Shown one piece after another: positions 1 through 7,459 of a stretch of 64,000 nucleotides of DNA. This stretch comes from Oerskovia flava. Its GTDB lineage: Bacteria > Actinomycetota > Actinomycetes > Actinomycetales > Cellulomonadaceae. The first letter of the stretch is position 1; each line of letters starts with the position of its first letter. The position numbers and the translations under genes are program-made. The notes beneath the pieces were generated by a model that worked only from the letters and a program-made list of their open reading frames with translations, had not been told where the DNA came from and ran no database searches. The stretch is from assembly GCF_026163685.1 (NCBI RefSeq), contig NZ_JAOXSR010000011.1, positions 62,001 to 126,000 of the forward strand. The letters are read 5' to 3'.

Positions 1-511
1 CGCGCGCGACCAGCGCCGCGTGGCCCGGAGCGTGCGCCGTGTGCTCGACGACGACCGGGCGCGCCATGCTGCCGCTGCCGGTGCTGCTGTCGCCCTCGGG
101 CCAGGGGAGCGTCGCGGACCCGGCGGGCAGGGGGCGCAGCCCGGTGCCGAGGTCGTGGTCGTGCCCCGGTGCGAGGCGGTCGGCCTCCTCGTGGCCCGCG
201 CGCGCCCGGCGGGCGGCCTCCGCCGCGCAGACGGCCGTCGCCCATCGCGGCACCGTGCCCCAGGACCGGGTCCACAGCACGTGGTCCCAGTGCGGGTGCG
301 TCGCGAAGCCCGCGGCCACCCGCCACCCGCGCCGCTCGACCTCGGCCGCGAGGGCGTCGACCTCGGCGACCGTCACGCCCGGGTCGACGACGAGCGCACG
401 ACCGTCGTCCACCACGACCGTCGAGGTCGTCGTCCAGATCGTCGCGGTGGCCACCCAGACCCCCGGTGCCACCTCCTCGAGGTCGCGTCCCGGTCGGTTC
501 GGCGGTGTCAT
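1..511 (-). CDS. Metallo-beta-lactamase-fold hydrolase, 3' end cut off by the window edge
   Basis: Translating the minus strand from the ATG at 511 gives an open frame of 170 codons that runs off the left edge. Around residues 70-78 it contains THPHWDHVLW, the HxHxDH zinc-binding motif of metallo-beta-lactamase-fold hydrolases. Near the visible end, EHTAHAPGHAAL resembles the next metal-ligand segment of the fold. A GGAGG lies 4 bases upstream of the ATG, so this start is well supported. The gene is divergent from ftsK. The substrate cannot be read from sequence; the family includes lactamases, glyoxalases and nucleases, and this is not an RNase J-like sequence. The long open frame on the opposite strand that runs into ftsK is its shadow. 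Confidence 0.8.
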   Translation of the reverse strand, partial: MTPPNRPGRDLEEVAPGVWVATATIWTTTSTVVVDDGRALVVDPGVTVAEVDALAAEVERRGWRVAAGFATHPHWDHVLWTRSWGTVPRWATAVCAAEAARRARAGHEEADRLAPGHDHDLGTGLRPLPAGSATLPWPEGDSSTGSGSMARPVVVEHTAHAPGHAALVAR

Positions 512-607
512 CAGGCCTCCGGTTGCTGGGTGCTGCGTTTCCCGGACACGCGTCCTCGGCGCGGGGTGCGCCGGGACGTCGCCGTTCCCGGGTACTTTAG
601 GACGACT

Positions 608-3403
608 ATGGCGACCCGGACGTCCTCCCAGCGGAAGACCCAGGCGAGACGGCCCGCGAGCGCTCGCAGCACGGCGACCAAGGGTGGCCGTGCCGGCGGG
701 GGCTCGTCGGCGCGTGGCGCCTCCTCGGCACGCTCGGGGAGCCGTGCGCCGGCACCTCGGCGGCCACCGTGGCCCGTGCGGATGCTGCGGAGCGTCTGGC
801 TCGGCTGCGCCCACGCGGTCGGGTCGCTCACCCGCAAGATCGGTAAGGGAGCAAGAGAGCTGGACCCCTCACACAGGCGCGACGGTGTCGCGTTCCTCCT
901 GCTCGCGCTCGCTGTCGTCGTCGCGGCCCGCGAGTGGTGGGGCATCGACGGAGCGTTCGGCACCGGCGTGCACGCCGTGGTCGCCGGCGTGTTCGGTGTG
1001 GTCGGCGTCGCCGTGCCCGCGCTGCTGCTGTGGCTCGCCGTGCGGATCATGCGCCACCCCGAGCGGGCCCAGGCGAACTCGCGCGTCGCCATCGGCCTGA
1101 GCTTCCTCACGGTGTCGGTCTGCTCGCTGGTGCACATCGCCGACGACCTGCCCGCCCCGCGCGACGGGTTCGCCGCGGTGCAGGACGCCGGGGGAGTGAT
1201 CGGCTACATCTTCGCCACCCCGGTCACCGTCGGCCTGACCCACTGGTTCGCGGTGCCGATCTTCCTGCTCCTCGGGTTCTTCGGGATCCTCGTCGTGACG
1301 GCGACGCCGGTGCACGCGATCCCGAGCCGCCTCCAGGAGCTCTACGACCGGCTCACCGGGAACCACGGTGCGCACGAGCAGCGCGCCGCCGACGACTCCC
1401 TGCAGCTCGCGGACGGCGTCTCGCGCCACGACGGCGACGAGGAGCCGGCCGCCCCGGCGCGTGGCCGCGGCCGCAAGGCCCGCAGGACGAAGGCGCAGCG
1501 CGCCGCCGAGGCGGCCGAGACCGAACGGCTCGAGGGCGGGTACGTCGGCGACGAGGCCTTCGAGAAGGCCGCGTTCCTCGAGGCCGAGGAGGAGGCCGCG
1601 CGCACGCAGGCAGCGCGCAAGGGCGGACGTGGCCGGGCACCCGGGCCGACGGCCGGGTCCGTCGGGCCCGACGCGCCGACGCAGGTCGTGCCGGCAGCCC
1701 TGCCCGAGGCCGACGTGCTCGTGCCGGCCGAGTCGACGCCCCCGCCCCCGCCGAACACCCCGGTGCCGCGCGGTGTGCAGCCGATGCTGGAGGGCGACAC
1801 GGTCTACCTCCTGCCGAGCGAGGACTCGCTCGTCAAGGGCGCCCCGCACAAGGTGCGGTCGGCGGCGAACGACCGTGTGGTCGACGCGCTCACCAAGACG
1901 TTCGAGCAGTTCGAGGTCGACGCGAAGGTCACCGGCTTCACCCGGGGACCCACGGTCACCCGCTACGAGGTCGAGGTCGGGCCCAAGGTCAAGGTCGAGC
2001 GCATCACGTCGTTGTCCAACAACATCGCCTACGCCGTGGCGAGCGCCGACGTCCGTATCCTCGCGCCCATCCCGGGCAAGTCCGCGATCGGCATCGAGAT
2101 CCCGAACACCGACCGCGAGACGGTCGTGCTCGGTGACGTGCTGCGTTCCTCGGCAGCGCGGCGGACCGAGCACCCGATGGTCATGGGCGTGGGCAAGGAC
2201 GTCGAGGGCGGGTACGTCGTCGCGAACCTCGCGAAGATGCCGCACATCCTCGTCGCGGGCGCCACCGGCGCCGGTAAGTCGAGCTTCATCAACTCGATGA
2301 TCACGTCGATCCTCATGCGCTCGACACCCGAGCAGGTACGCCTCGTGCTCGTCGACCCCAAGCGGGTCGAGCTGACGATCTACGAGGGCATCCCGCACCT
2401 GATCACCCCGATCATCACCAACCCCAAGAAGGCCGCCGAGGCGCTCGAGTGGGTCGTGCGGGAGATGGACGCCCGGTACGACGACCTCGCCGCCTTCGGG
2501 TACAAGCACATCGACGACTTCAACACGGCGGTCCGGTCCGGGAAGGTCAAGCCGCTGCCCGGGTCCGAGCGCAAGATCGCGCCCTACCCGTACCTCCTGG
2601 TCGTCGTCGACGAGCTGGCCGACCTCATGATGGTCGCGCCACGCGACGTCGAGGCCTCGATCCAGCGGATCACCCAGCTCGCCCGCGCCGCGGGGATCCA
2701 CCTCGTGCTGGCCACGCAGCGGCCGTCGGTGGACGTCGTCACGGGCCTCATCAAAGCGAACGTGCCCTCGCGGCTGGCGTTCGCGACGTCGTCCCTCGCG
2801 GACTCCCGTGTGGTCCTCGACCAGCCGGGCGCCGAGAAGCTCATCGGTCAGGGTGACGCGCTCTTCCTGCCCATGGGCGCGGCCAAGCCGATGCGAGTGC
2901 AGGGGGCGTGGGTCGGCGAGAGCGAGGTCCACGCCGTCGTGGAGCACGTCAAGTCCCAGCTGAAGCCGACCTACCGCGAGGACGTCGCCGTGCAGGTGAC
3001 GAAGAAGCAGGTCGACGAGGACATCGGTGACGACCTGGACCTGCTGCTCCAGGCCACCGAGCTCGTCGTGACGACGCAGTTCGGGTCGACCTCGATGCTG
3101 CAGCGCAAGCTGCGGGTCGGCTTCGCCAAGGCCGGGCGACTCATGGACCTGCTGGAGTCGCGGGAGATCGTGGGCCCGTCGGAGGGCTCGAAGGCCCGTG
3201 AGGTCCTTGTGACCGCGGAAGAGCTCCCCGCGGCGCTCGCGCTGATCCGGGGCGAGCCGTCCCAGGAGGTCTACGACGACCAGGCGCCCGCCGCGCCGTC
3301 CGGTGGACGTGACTACTCGGACGGGACGGACGGGCACATGCCCGCCGTCGCGCAGGAGTACCACGACGGCTCCGACGGTGAGGCCGAGTGGCACGCCCGG
3401 TGA
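608..3403 (+). CDS. ftsK: DNA translocase FtsK
   Basis: Septal DNA pump that clears chromosome ends from the closing division site. The predicted protein has 931 residues: a basic low-complexity N-terminus, about four membrane segments (residues 95-225), a Lys/Ala/Pro-rich linker, then the motor. Walker A is GATGAGKSS with Lys557, Walker B is VVVDELADLM near residue 665, and the C-terminal winged-helix gamma domain (about 815-890) would read polar DNA motifs. The ATG at 608 is chosen because the frame upstream of it is antisense to a real metallo-hydrolase gene, and because AGGA sits 5 bases before it. A TACTTT hexamer at 593-598 could be the -10 of a very short leader. The acidic tail after residue 890 looks unstructured. 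Family assignment is very secure. Confidence 0.97.
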   Translation: MATRTSSQRKTQARRPASARSTATKGGRAGGGSSARGASSARSGSRAPAPRRPPWPVRMLRSVWLGCAHAVGSLTRKIGKGARELDPSHRRDGVAFLLLALAVVVAAREWWGIDGAFGTGVHAVVAGVFGVVGVAVPALLLWLAVRIMRHPERAQANSRVAIGLSFLTVSVCSLVHIADDLPAPRDGFAAVQDAGGVIGYIFATPVTVGLTHWFAVPIFLLLGFFGILVVTATPVHAIPSRLQELYDRLTGNHGAHEQRAADDSLQLADGVSRHDGDEEPAAPARGRGRKARRTKAQRAAEAAETERLEGGYVGDEAFEKAAFLEAEEEAARTQAARKGGRGRAPGPTAGSVGPDAPTQVVPAALPEADVLVPAESTPPPPPNTPVPRGVQPMLEGDTVYLLPSEDSLVKGAPHKVRSAANDRVVDALTKTFEQFEVDAKVTGFTRGPTVTRYEVEVGPKVKVERITSLSNNIAYAVASADVRILAPIPGKSAIGIEIPNTDRETVVLGDVLRSSAARRTEHPMVMGVGKDVEGGYVVANLAKMPHILVAGATGAGKSSFINSMITSILMRSTPEQVRLVLVDPKRVELTIYEGIPHLITPIITNPKKAAEALEWVVREMDARYDDLAAFGYKHIDDFNTAVRSGKVKPLPGSERKIAPYPYLLVVVDELADLMMVAPRDVEASIQRITQLARAAGIHLVLATQRPSVDVVTGLIKANVPSRLAFATSSLADSRVVLDQPGAEKLIGQGDALFLPMGAAKPMRVQGAWVGESEVHAVVEHVKSQLKPTYREDVAVQVTKKQVDEDIGDDLDLLLQATELVVTTQFGSTSMLQRKLRVGFAKAGRLMDLLESREIVGPSEGSKAREVLVTAEELPAALALIRGEPSQEVYDDQAPAAPSGGRDYSDGTDGHMPAVAQEYHDGSDGEAEWHAR

Positions 3404-3457
3404 TCGCGTCGGTCGGGGGCGCCTCTGTCCCACCTACCCCGGTCAGAAGTTCCACGG

Positions 3458-4762
3458 TCAGCCGGTGGCCGCGGCCCCTCGCGGGACGACGGTCGCCGGG
3501 GGGCCGGTAGCCACCGGCGGCTCGGTGCGCTCAGGAGCGCCGGTCCCGACGGCGTCGAGCACCCGGTCGTAGCGGGCTCGCAGCTCGGCAGGGCTCAGGG
3601 AGCCGGTGCCCTCGTCGAGCACCTCGGCGATGGCATGCACCCGGTGGCCGCCGTCGAGGTCGACGGTCACCGCCGTCCAGTTCGCGGCCGTCACACGCGC
3701 GGGCCCGTCCGCGGGCTGGGTCACGGTGGCGGTGAGCAGCAGTCCCGAGTCGGTCCGGGGCGTGCAGCAGTGCGCGCCCTGGTTGGACAGGAAGTTCCCG
3801 AGGCCGTAGGCCGTCCACATGCCCTCGTCGTCCGGGCCGCCCGGCAGGAGCTCCACGGGCTGGGGCACGTGTGCGTGATGGCCCACGTAGAGGTCGATCT
3901 CGCCGGAAGCGGCCAGCACGCGGGCGATCTCCTCCTGCTCGGGGGTCGGTGCCGAGACGTACTCCACTCCGGCGTGGATGCTGACGACCACGAGGTCGGC
4001 CCCGTCGTCCCGTGCTGCGGCCGCCTGCGCGACGAGCTCGTCGGTGTCGATGAGCGTCGCGGCCCAGGGCGCCTCGGCCGGCATGGAGAGCCCGTTGAGG
4101 CTGTAGGTCGCGGACAGCTGGGCCACCGTGATGGTGCGACCCTCGCGCTCGAGCTCGTAGAGCTGTGGCGCAGCGGCCTCCTCGGTGCTGCGTGCGGTCC
4201 CGACGTGGCCGAGCCCGGCGGCGTCGAAGGTGTCCAGCGTGCTCGTCACCCCGGCGTACCCCCGGTCTACCGAGTGGTTGGACGCGGTCGAGCAACCGGT
4301 CCACCCCTGGGTGCGCAGGTCGTCGGCGAGCTGCGGCACCGTCCCGAAGAGCGGGAAGCCGCTCGGGGACTCTCCCTCCGGCACGATCGGCACCTCGAGG
4401 TGGCACAGCGCCAGGTCGGCGCCCCGCACCCACGGGTCGATCCCGCTGAGCAGGGGGCCGAAGTCGTGCCCGCCCTCGTCGGTCCGTGCCGAGACGAGCA
4501 CCGGCATGTGCGGCAGCAGGTCCCCGGTCGCCACGATCGTGAACTCGGCGTCCGGTTCGGGGGCGGGCGTCGGTGTCGGGGCGAGGGGCCGGCTCGGCGT
4601 CGGCGCGCTGGCGCTGGCACCGGTTCCCGCTTCCGTCCTTTCGGGCGCGGGCGGTGCGACGAACCACCAGGCGAACGCCGCCGTCACGCCGGCCGCGAGG
4701 ACGGCGACGAGGAGGAGGAGCAGAACCCTGCGGCTCCTCCTCGTGGGGGCGTGGCGCGTCAC
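3458..4762 (-). CDS. CapA-like membrane-anchored metallophosphatase-fold protein
   Basis: About 434 residues. One N-terminal membrane anchor (residues about 12-33) is followed by a Thr/Pro-rich spacer and a CapA/PGA_cap domain. Visible family motifs are ATGDLLPH, the CHLEVPI segment, VVSIHAGVEY and VGHHAHVPQP, the last two supplying metal-ligand histidines. In the family, CapA helps make or retain poly-gamma-glutamate, but most actinobacterial homologues have no capBC partners, and none are seen here, so the role is unknown. The GTG at 4762 is chosen because it places the anchor at the N-terminus and because TAGCCT (4770-4775 on this strand) lies 7 bases upstream, which suggests a leaderless mRNA. 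It converges on ftsK and diverges from pgsA. Confidence 0.8.
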   Translation of the reverse strand: MTRHAPTRRSRRVLLLLLVAVLAAGVTAAFAWWFVAPPAPERTEAGTGASASAPTPSRPLAPTPTPAPEPDAEFTIVATGDLLPHMPVLVSARTDEGGHDFGPLLSGIDPWVRGADLALCHLEVPIVPEGESPSGFPLFGTVPQLADDLRTQGWTGCSTASNHSVDRGYAGVTSTLDTFDAAGLGHVGTARSTEEAAAPQLYELEREGRTITVAQLSATYSLNGLSMPAEAPWAATLIDTDELVAQAAAARDDGADLVVVSIHAGVEYVSAPTPEQEEIARVLAASGEIDLYVGHHAHVPQPVELLPGGPDDEGMWTAYGLGNFLSNQGAHCCTPRTDSGLLLTATVTQPADGPARVTAANWTAVTVDLDGGHRVHAIAEVLDEGTGSLSPAELRARYDRVLDAVGTGAPERTEPPVATGPPATVVPRGAAATG

Positions 4763-4878
4763 ACCGTCGAGGCTACCGTGGCGCTCTCGTCGACCGGAAC
4801 TGTCGTGATCGACCCGTAACACGGGCGGACGACGCCCTCGTGGTCGGTCGACAGGTCGGCAGCGCCTAGGCTGGAGGC

Positions 4879-5466
4879 GTGGTCCCTGCTGCCCCGTCAC
4901 CCTGGAACTCGGCGAACGCCGTGACGATCGCCCGCATCGCGCTGGTGCCGTTCTTCGCCTGGGCGCTGCTGGTCGACGGCGGGGAGACGACGACCTGGCG
5001 GCTCGTGGCGACCGGCATCTTCGTCGTGGCGGCCGCGAGCGACCGTCTCGACGGGTACCTGGCGCGCAAGCACGGGCTCATCACCGACCTGGGCAAGCTG
5101 CTCGACCCGATCGCCGACAAGCTCCTCATCGGGACCGCGCTCGTCCTGCTGTCCGTGCTCGGCGACCTGCCGTGGTGGGTCACGGTCGTCGTGCTGGCGC
5201 GCGAGCTCGCGATCACGCTCATGCGGTTCGCCGTGCTCGCGTACACGGTGCTGCCGGCGTCCCGCGGCGGCAAGCTCAAGACCGTCCTGCAGGCGGTCGC
5301 GATCACGCTCTTCCTGCTCCCGCTCAGCGTGCTCCCGGGGTGGATCGCCGTGGTCGCCTGGGTCGTCCTCGCCGCCGCGCTGCTCGTCACGGTGGTCACG
5401 GGGGTGGAGTACCTCGTGCAGGGGTGGCGCCTGCGCCGCGACGCCGTGAACGCTCGTGAGCGCTGA
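4879..5466 (+). CDS. pgsA: CDP-diacylglycerol--glycerol-3-phosphate 3-phosphatidyltransferase
   Basis: Integral membrane enzyme that transfers phosphatidyl from CDP-diacylglycerol to glycerol-3-phosphate, the committed step to phosphatidylglycerol. The full CDP-alcohol phosphatidyltransferase signature is present: Asp55, Asp58, Gly59, Ala62, Arg63, Gly72, Asp76 and Asp80. Several hydrophobic helices follow, and the length (195 residues) is normal. The GTG start at 4879 follows GGAGG by only 1 base, but TAGGCT at 4867-4872 lies 6 bases upstream, so the mRNA may be leaderless. It overlaps cinA by 11 bases, and the pair leads towards clgR as in mycobacteria (pgsA3-clgR). A related inositol-phosphate transferase is possible, but the synteny supports PgsA. 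Confidence 0.93.
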   Translation: MVPAAPSPWNSANAVTIARIALVPFFAWALLVDGGETTTWRLVATGIFVVAAASDRLDGYLARKHGLITDLGKLLDPIADKLLIGTALVLLSVLGDLPWWVTVVVLARELAITLMRFAVLAYTVLPASRGGKLKTVLQAVAITLFLLPLSVLPGWIAVVAWVVLAAALLVTVVTGVEYLVQGWRLRRDAVNARER

Positions 5467-5935
5467 CACTCGCGCCCTGGCCGAGCAGGTGCTCGCTGCC
5501 GTCGGCGCACGATCGTGGACTCTCGCGGTGGCCGAGTCCCTCACGGGCGGCATGGTCACGTCCTCGCTCGTGGACGTCCCCGGGGCGTCGGCCGTGCTGC
5601 GTGGCGGGATCGTCGCGTACGCCACCGACCTCAAGAGCATCCTCCTCGGGGTCGACCCGGTGCTCCTCGCCGAGGGCGGGCCCGTCGACCCGGACGTCGC
5701 CCGGCAGATGGCGGCGGGGGTGTGTGCGGCGACCGGGGCCGACGTCGGGCTCTCGACGACCGGCGTAGCGGGGCCCGAGGCCCAGGACGGGAAGGAGCCG
5801 GGGCTCGTCTACGTGGCCGTCGCGACGCCCCGGGCGGTGCGTGTGCACGAGGTGCACCTCACCGGGGGCAGAGGTGCCGTCCGGGCACAGGCTGCGCGCG
5901 AGGTGCTGGCGCTGGCCGTCGAGACGATCGGGTGA
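5456..5935 (+). CDS. cinA: CinA C-terminal domain protein (nicotinamide-nucleotide amidase type)
   Basis: 159-residue protein of the CinA C-terminal family, which hydrolyses nicotinamide mononucleotide to nicotinate mononucleotide in pyridine-nucleotide salvage. Visible motifs are AVAESLTGG near the N-terminus, GGIVAYATDLK, and the GVAGPEAQDGK loop, all diagnostic. The N-terminal molybdopterin-like domain found in longer CinA proteins is absent, as is common in Actinobacteria. The GTG start at 5456 lies inside the end of pgsA in another frame, which implies translational coupling. Immediately downstream is a small CGGG-TGA-CCCG hairpin and a run of six T at 5947-5952, possibly a weak terminator. 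Confidence 0.9.
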   Translation: MSADTRALAEQVLAAVGARSWTLAVAESLTGGMVTSSLVDVPGASAVLRGGIVAYATDLKSILLGVDPVLLAEGGPVDPDVARQMAAGVCAATGADVGLSTTGVAGPEAQDGKEPGLVYVAVATPRAVRVHEVHLTGGRGAVRAQAAREVLALAVETIG

Positions 5936-6280
5936 CCCGGGGGTGATTTTTTCCCGGTGCACCGTCGCCGCGGCGAGGCTGCGAAGGCCTGGTAGAGAGT
6001 CCGTGAACACCGGCCGGTGGGGCACGATGTCGCCCGGGATTCGCCCGGGACCTGCGTCGGAGCCGGGAACAACCCCGCCCGGCCGCACGTTGAAATCGAC
6101 GTGACCACCAAGAGGCCCATGAACCGACCAGCGCATGAGTCTGGACCGAGTGCGGGGTACGGTAGGACGAACCCCTCCCGGGGTTCACGAGGCACGACGA
6201 GCATCAAGACAGGTAGTCGAACCGCGACAGGAGCGCCACAGGTTCCTCCGGTCGCACGGGACACGGAAGGGGGTCGCCCC
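5936..6280 (+). promoter_or_regulatory. clgR leader with an ECF-sigma-type promoter at 6065-6092
   Basis: This 345-base gap has no convincing gene. GGGAAC (6065-6070) and CGTTG (6088-6092) are separated by 17 bases and match the GGGAAY...CGTT pattern of actinobacterial SigE/SigH/SigR promoters; clgR of Mycobacterium tuberculosis is known to be SigE-activated. Initiation would fall near 6100, leaving a leader of about 180 bases. A direct repeat of TCGCCCGGGA occurs at 6030-6039 and 6041-6050. A run of six T at 5947-5952 after a 4-base-pair hairpin may end the pgsA-cinA transcript. I could not find a clear ClgR operator. Confidence 0.5.
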
Positions 6281-6625
6281 ATGGTTGTTCTCCGCCGAGA
6301 GATCGGGGACGTGCTGCGAGACGCTCGTCAGCGACAGGGCAGGACCCTGCGAGAGGTGTCCTCCGCCGCGCGAGTCTCCCTGGGGTACCTCAGCGAGGTC
6401 GAGCGCGGTCAGAAGGAAGCGTCGTCCGAGCTGCTGGGGTCGATCTGCGAGGCGCTCGACGTCCCGATGTCGCTGGTGCTGCGTGAGGTCAGTGACCGGA
6501 TCGCCGTCGCCGAGGGTCTGCTCATCCCCGACACCATCCCTGCCGACTTCGCCACCGCCGTGCTCAGCCGCGGCGGGGCCGAGCGGGCAGGCGGACGCCG
6601 CGAGGACCTTCAGCCGGTCGGCTGA
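6281..6625 (+). CDS. clgR: ClgR-type HTH transcriptional regulator
   Basis: 114 residues with an XRE-type helix-turn-helix (residues about 10-65). The segment [28 protein letters not shown] covers the recognition helices and the family-typical serine-lysine turn. ClgR activates clpP/clpC and other proteostasis genes in Actinobacteria and is itself degraded by Clp. Position directly after pgsA-cinA is the conserved ClgR neighbourhood (Rv2746c-Rv2745c). The ATG at 6281 is preceded by GGAAGGGGG at good spacing. The C-terminus lacks the typical double-alanine Clp degron and instead ends in a charged tail with LQPVG. The upstream SigE-like promoter suggests induction by envelope stress. Confidence 0.88.
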   Translation: MVVLRREIGDVLRDARQRQGRTLREVSSAARVSLGYLSEVERGQKEASSELLGSICEALDVPMSLVLREVSDRIAVAEGLLIPDTIPADFATAVLSRGGAERAGGRREDLQPVG

Positions 6626-6646
6626 CGACGGCCTTCCCCAGGCGTC

Positions 6647-7459
6647 CTACGCCCGCGGCTGGCAGGTCGGGCAGTAGAAGATCGGCCGTTCGTACGGCGG
6701 ACGGTTCGCCGGTGCGACGGCGACAGGCGTGCCACAGGTGTGGCACGCCTGTTGTGCTCTCGCGTGCACGTGCCGTCCGCGGGCGTCGATGCCGTGCTCG
6801 ACCGAGGTTCGCATGAGCGTGCGGGCGGCGAGGACGATCCCGCGCAGGTCCGCGACGTCGCGTACCGGCGTCCAGGGCCACTGGCGGCGGGCGAAGAGCG
6901 CCTCGGCCGCGTAGTACGTGCCGATCCCCGCCACGCCGCGCTGGCTCAGCAGCGCGTCCGCGACCGGCAGGCCCTCGTTCGGCGGGTACTCCTGGTGGAA
7001 CCCGCCGCGCGCGTCGGCTGCGCGGATCCGTTCCAGCGCCACGTCGAGGCCCGCCTCGAGGAAGTCGGGAGCGAGGATGTCCGGCCCGAGGGGGCCGGTG
7101 ATCCGTGCTTCGTCGCGCGTGCGTAGCAGGTCGAGCATGCCGAGCCGGTTGCCCGTGCAGGTCCACCACTGGTTGGCGAGCACGGCCCGCACCTGCGTCC
7201 CGCGAGCCGCCGCGCCGCGCGAGCCGGTGCGGTCGACACGCCACTGCCCCTCCATCCGCAGGTGCGTGTGCAGGGTACGGCCGTCGTCGAGCCGTGTGAG
7301 CAGGTGCTTGCCGTAGGCCGTCGTCTCCAGCACGGTACGACCCAGCAGCCCGACGTCGGAGACGTCCGGCCAGCGCAGCTCGGCGCGGGTGAGCGTGCGG
7401 TGGCTGAGCGCCGCGTCGAGCCGGTCGGCGGTGCGCCGCACGACGTCACCCTCGGGCAT
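6647..7459 (-). CDS. nei2: Fpg/Nei-family DNA glycosylase-AP lyase (Nei2 type)
   Basis: Base-excision-repair enzyme that removes oxidised pyrimidines and cuts the abasic site. The 270-residue protein begins MPEGD; the proline after the initiator Met is the Schiff-base nucleophile and the following glutamate is catalytic. A lysine follows in AYGKHLLTRL, the helix-two-turns-helix segment lies near residues 165-195, and a C-terminal zinc finger has CHTC...CPTC. The ATG overlaps the lhr stop by one base (TGATG), so translation is coupled. The lhr-nei pair is conserved in mycobacteria (Rv3296-Rv3297), which supports joint action in repair. Substrate preference within Nei1/Nei2 is inferred from this context. 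Confidence 0.9.
   Translation of the reverse strand: MPEGDVVRRTADRLDAALSHRTLTRAELRWPDVSDVGLLGRTVLETTAYGKHLLTRLDDGRTLHTHLRMEGQWRVDRTGSRGAAARGTQVRAVLANQWWTCTGNRLGMLDLLRTRDEARITGPLGPDILAPDFLEAGLDVALERIRAADARGGFHQEYPPNEGLPVADALLSQRGVAGIGTYYAAEALFARRQWPWTPVRDVADLRGIVLAARTLMRTSVEHGIDARGRHVHARAQQACHTCGTPVAVAPANRPPYERPIFYCPTCQPRA

Noticed and set aside
20-607. In-frame extension of ftsK upstream to position 20
   Set aside because: It is antisense to a convincing metallo-hydrolase gene (HxHxDH motif) and has no conserved FtsK residues.
869-3433. An 854-codon open frame opposite ftsK
   Set aside because: No family features; ftsK is complete in the other direction.
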